From Bacteroidales bacterium UBA6267 (GTDB lineage Bacteria; Bacteroidota; Bacteroidia; Bacteroidales; UBA1556): a stretch of 64,000 nt of DNA. A model generated the notes under the pieces. That model did not search any database, was not told the DNA's origin, and was given only the letters and a program-made list of their open reading frames with translations. Positions 61,250 through 64,000 of the stretch are shown piece after piece (within the stretch, counting starts at the first letter, position 1; each line of letters begins with the position of its first letter). The DNA is taken from contig DJVB01000060.1 of assembly GCA_002440745.1 (NCBI GenBank), forward strand, positions 1 to 64,000, read 5' to 3'. Both the position numbers and the translations under genes were made by a program.

Positions 61250-64000
61250 CTAATCAGTGATTTTATTTACAATTTTCGCCGCCGGAAAACCTGCTTTTTT
61301 CACCTTCTTCAACGCCTTTGACGCTTCTTTTTTACTTAAAAAGTTTTCGGATAAATAGAGGAAACCACCATTTTTCAACCCAACGCATTTAACTTGAACT
61401 AAACCGTTTAGATTATCAAACTGATTTACAGGGAGTCTTCCTTGTTCTTGGTCAAAAAGCTGAATCATGATATAATCGTTCTCCTTGTTGAAACTTGTAT
61501 CCACCGGCATAAGTTGAGTGGGGACGAGAGGAGCATCATTGCTGTCAATTTGAGGAGTTGTAGGAGTTTTTTCCGTATTTCTATTTATTGGTAATGTCGG
61601 TTTCGTGCCACTATTCATTCGCATTTTCCGCTCTTTTTCCACCAAATAAAAACTCACGTTATAATTCTCAAAATCCTTTGAAATAGTAAGCGGAATATTA
61701 TTTTGAAGAAATTCGTAACGTGCCCCAATGGCTTGCTCATTAATCATAATATTATACGTGCCATTTGGAGCGAATAATACAAACTGACCATCTTTATCGG
61801 TTAATGTTGAAAAAGTCTTTCCATTTTCAGTATGTATTGCAGTCACACGAATATTGCCAAGTTGAACCGGTTTGTTATCCGTATAACGTGCTCTTTCTGT
61901 CAAAACTCCTCCACTAATCCGAGCTCCTTTGGAAAGCGGAATGTAAATTTCTTTGTTTTTGTCGATGGTACGATAAAAGGTTTTTCCGTCGAACCACCCA
62001 CCCATAGAAGTCAGTGGACGCGCTGTGATAACATATTCACCCACAGGGATATTATCGTATTCAACAACACCTTTTCCATTGGTGACCAATTCATAGGTTT
62101 TTTCAAATTCTGTCAGGTTGGCATCCTCAGAGTTTATACTTCCAACCTTATCATTCTTTGTGAGCAAAATCAGCATATTATCGATTCCTTTCTCACCCGG
62201 ATCCATAACGCCATTACCATTTAAATCCCTGAATGCTATCACCTTAACCTTGTAATATCGTTTAATACCGGTAGGCATATTTACGTTGAACTTCACTCCT
62301 GCCCCAACCTCAAACCGGCTTACTGAAGAAGCCTCCACAAGCTCTTCGGTATAACTTCCCGAGCTTGCATGATATTGTTGACGGACATAACTACCCTCGC
62401 CGAAGAAACTATAACGAGCATAAATACTAAAACGAAAACCTCCTGGAGCGTAATAAAATAGCTCAGGGCGAGTGATAAATTGATTTCGGCCTTGGACTGT
62501 TGTATAAAAATAATTCAGATTTACGTTGAGACGGATTTTATTATTTAAAAACCAATGATCGTAAAAAAGAGTTGAGAAGATGCGCTGTGGATTTTCTTTT
62601 CGTTGGATATAATCGATTTGCTCCAAGGTATAATATGGCCCATAATAATAACGGGTATTGAATTGAAACCGATTGTATCGGAATGATGCTTGAACGTAGG
62701 AAATAAAAATATCTTTAATATCGGGATTGCGGTCAAAACGAGTATATCCTGCAAAAACATTAGCATAAAATTTAAATGCAGAACGGGAAAGACGACGATA
62801 TTCGAATGCCATACCGCGGGTACGGCTTGCAATCGGATTGCTCTCAATTGTATAATATCGAGGTTGAAAAATAAATACGTTCTGATCTTTTTGATAATTG
62901 AGTTTTAAGCTATAATTATCTTGAATATTATAAATGGAATCGTTTAATAATTTTCCAAAAGTGTAAATTTCGGGGGAGAAATCAAACCGATAACCGGAAG
63001 CTGAAATAGTATAATTTTCGTTGATGCGATAACGAGCACTTCCAGTCAAGGAGAAAGTTCCACGCATAGGCGTGTAATTTTTGCTGCCATAATAGGAATT
63101 TAAGGTAAGATTCATTTTGTTAAAGTTACCGGAATAACCCAATTTCCAGCCATATCCGGTGAGATTCTTTTCCTGTCCTGTGGTCCAAAAATGATTCTCA
63201 AGACTATAGCCTCCACCAAACCGAATAAAATGCTTTCTGGTAAGAATAATATTCCAGTCGGAAGTAGCGAAATCGCCGGCAACCTTCTGCCAGTTATTAT
63301 TCAGATGCTGGTAATAATTGTCGATATAAACTCTTTTGCCTTTAAAATTATGGAATCCACCATAGCCTTCAGCATAGTATTGGTCGAAGAGTTTTGGCTT
63401 GCGAATAAAAAGACCACCAAGCGTATTTCCTTTAAAGTTTATTCCAGCTTTAATTCCTTTGCCATTTAAGGTAGAGCCCGGACGATTAGAGCCAATATCG
63501 CCAACTTCAACCATAAAGTTTTTATGAAAATAGCCGAGGTAGAGATAATTTCCCAAATAGGAATTCAGATCAATTTGGTTTTTAACAAAGTCGGCCTGAT
63601 AGTAATAAGTTAAAGTAGAATTATTTTTATATTTTTTTGAACCATAGATATTTAGAGAAGAAAAAACCGATGGCGTCATCATGTCAAAGGTATTAAACTC
63701 GAAAGTCATAGGAACTGATTGAACCGCTGCGTCCATTATTTTTGTTTTGTTGGGCAAATCCACAAAATCTATATTGCCGGTCCAAAGTTTATTGCTTCCT
63801 TGAGCCGATGGACGTTGATTTCTAACTTGAATTTTCAACTTATGTTGCCGTTTATTCTCATATTTGATTGGTTCATCGGCAGCATTTATCGGCAATTTTA
63901 CATCTTCAGTAAAACTCACCGAAAACCTCAAAGTAGTATCATGTCCGGGTTTTAGTAAAATTGGGTAGGCGTTGTCGATGGTTGGTTGACCGGTTGACAA
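61250..64000 (-). CDS. Large outer-membrane beta-barrel-like protein with SdrD-type and SPOR-like domains (N-terminus missing)
   Basis: At least 916 residues; the frame runs off the right edge, so the true start is outside the window. The visible part is strand-rich with many Tyr/Phe/Asn turns typical of a Bacteroidota outer-membrane beta-barrel (about 100-600, e.g. YYYQADFVKNQ, YIQRKENPQRIFSTLFYDHW). A calcium-binding SdrD-like segment (DLNGNGVMDPGEKGIDN) and a carboxypeptidase-regulatory-like repeat follow (about 600-800). The last ~70 residues (GFLYLSENFLSKKEASKALK, ending KIVNKITD) resemble a SPOR-type peptidoglycan-binding fold. Function unknown. Confidence 0.65.
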   Translation of the reverse strand: MSTGQPTIDNAYPILLKPGHDTTLRFSVSFTEDVKLPINAADEPIKYENKRQHKLKIQVRNQRPSAQGSNKLWTGNIDFVDLPNKTKIMDAAVQSVPMTFEFNTFDMMTPSVFSSLNIYGSKKYKNNSTLTYYYQADFVKNQIDLNSYLGNYLYLGYFHKNFMVEVGDIGSNRPGSTLNGKGIKAGINFKGNTLGGLFIRKPKLFDQYYAEGYGGFHNFKGKRVYIDNYYQHLNNNWQKVAGDFATSDWNIILTRKHFIRFGGGYSLENHFWTTGQEKNLTGYGWKLGYSGNFNKMNLTLNSYYGSKNYTPMRGTFSLTGSARYRINENYTISASGYRFDFSPEIYTFGKLLNDSIYNIQDNYSLKLNYQKDQNVFIFQPRYYTIESNPIASRTRGMAFEYRRLSRSAFKFYANVFAGYTRFDRNPDIKDIFISYVQASFRYNRFQFNTRYYYGPYYTLEQIDYIQRKENPQRIFSTLFYDHWFLNNKIRLNVNLNYFYTTVQGRNQFITRPELFYYAPGGFRFSIYARYSFFGEGSYVRQQYHASSGSYTEELVEASSVSRFEVGAGVKFNVNMPTGIKRYYKVKVIAFRDLNGNGVMDPGEKGIDNMLILLTKNDKVGSINSEDANLTEFEKTYELVTNGKGVVEYDNIPVGEYVITARPLTSMGGWFDGKTFYRTIDKNKEIYIPLSKGARISGGVLTERARYTDNKPVQLGNIRVTAIHTENGKTFSTLTDKDGQFVLFAPNGTYNIMINEQAIGARYEFLQNNIPLTISKDFENYNVSFYLVEKERKMRMNSGTKPTLPINRNTEKTPTTPQIDSNDAPLVPTQLMPVDTSFNKENDYIMIQLFDQEQGRLPVNQFDNLNGLVQVKCVGLKNGGFLYLSENFLSKKEASKALKKVKKAGFPAAKIVNKITD

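Noticed and set aside
61832..62224. 130-codon frame antisense to the outer-membrane protein
   Set aside because: Shadow of the long minus-strand coding region with no recognisable features.

Overview
The window is a chromosomal segment of a Bacteroidota bacterium, probably a free-living or host-independent member of the Bacteroidia/Cytophagia side. The evidence is: at least eight secreted proteins ending in type IX secretion (T9SS) sorting domains; -7 promoter elements of the form TAnnTTTG with almost no Shine-Dalgarno sequences; a complete Na+-translocating NADH:quinone reductase operon; and Bacteroidota-typical small families (DUF3127, DUF493, a DUF6787-like protein). Species cannot be read from the sequence.

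Layout. 1-3.7 kb: the tail of an Rpn-type nuclease/transposase protein and a large gingipain-like C25 protease. 3.8-8 kb: cytochrome c maturation genes ccmB-ccmC-ccmD-ccmE running into purE, an Fe-S (LutA-like) protein and a YhcC-type radical SAM gene. 8-9 kb: a gene-free block of nested dispersed repeats. 9-23.4 kb: an accessory, AT-rich, secreted-protein region with a triple LamG adhesin-like protein, an M1 aminopeptidase with a small secreted partner, a beta-helix protein, a lipoprotein, a GT-C type membrane protein, a decayed AbiE toxin-antitoxin locus and another T9SS substrate. 23.8-25.6 kb: ECF sigma factor, a small protein and endonuclease III. 25.9-33.1 kb: nqrABCDEF followed by apbE, the flavin transferase that should flavinylate NqrB and NqrC. 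33-36 kb: small housekeeping and envelope genes (YidD, DUF3127, cyclophilin). 36-38.6 kb: a PKD/T9SS protein and repeats. 38.6-42.5 kb: argS, a DUF493 protein, trxB. 42.7-45.1 kb: a type II restriction-modification island with a controller-like regulator. 45.3-48 kb: an SGNH/PKD/T9SS protein, folB and a C-type-lectin T9SS protein. 48.2-52.3 kb: rplS, the serC-serA-DUF1015 serine cluster and tRNA-Arg(ACG). 52.8-61.2 kb: PhoH-family ATPase, acyl-CoA dehydrogenase, an alpha/beta hydrolase, an MBOAT/AlgX-like O-acylation pair, tRNA-Cys(GCA) and an M23 peptidase. 61.25-64 kb: a large outer-membrane beta-barrel-like protein, cut by the window edge.

How the parts fit. The respiratory theme is strong: Nqr with its ApbE maturase, and a cytochrome c maturation block whose CcmE carries the CxxxY (Cys) rather than the His haem-binding motif. 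Secreted T9SS cargo (protease, aminopeptidase, lectin-like and PKD proteins) points to degradation or binding of external polymers. I saw no prophage, CRISPR array or complete insertion sequence. The least ordinary items are the repeat families (A-B-B-A nested block at 8.2-8.6 kb, an inverted relative at 38.5 kb, and a 26-bp tandem array that runs into a stop codon at 36.0 kb), the broken AbiE locus, and the restriction-modification island. I did not find convincing evidence of a wholly new multi-gene system.
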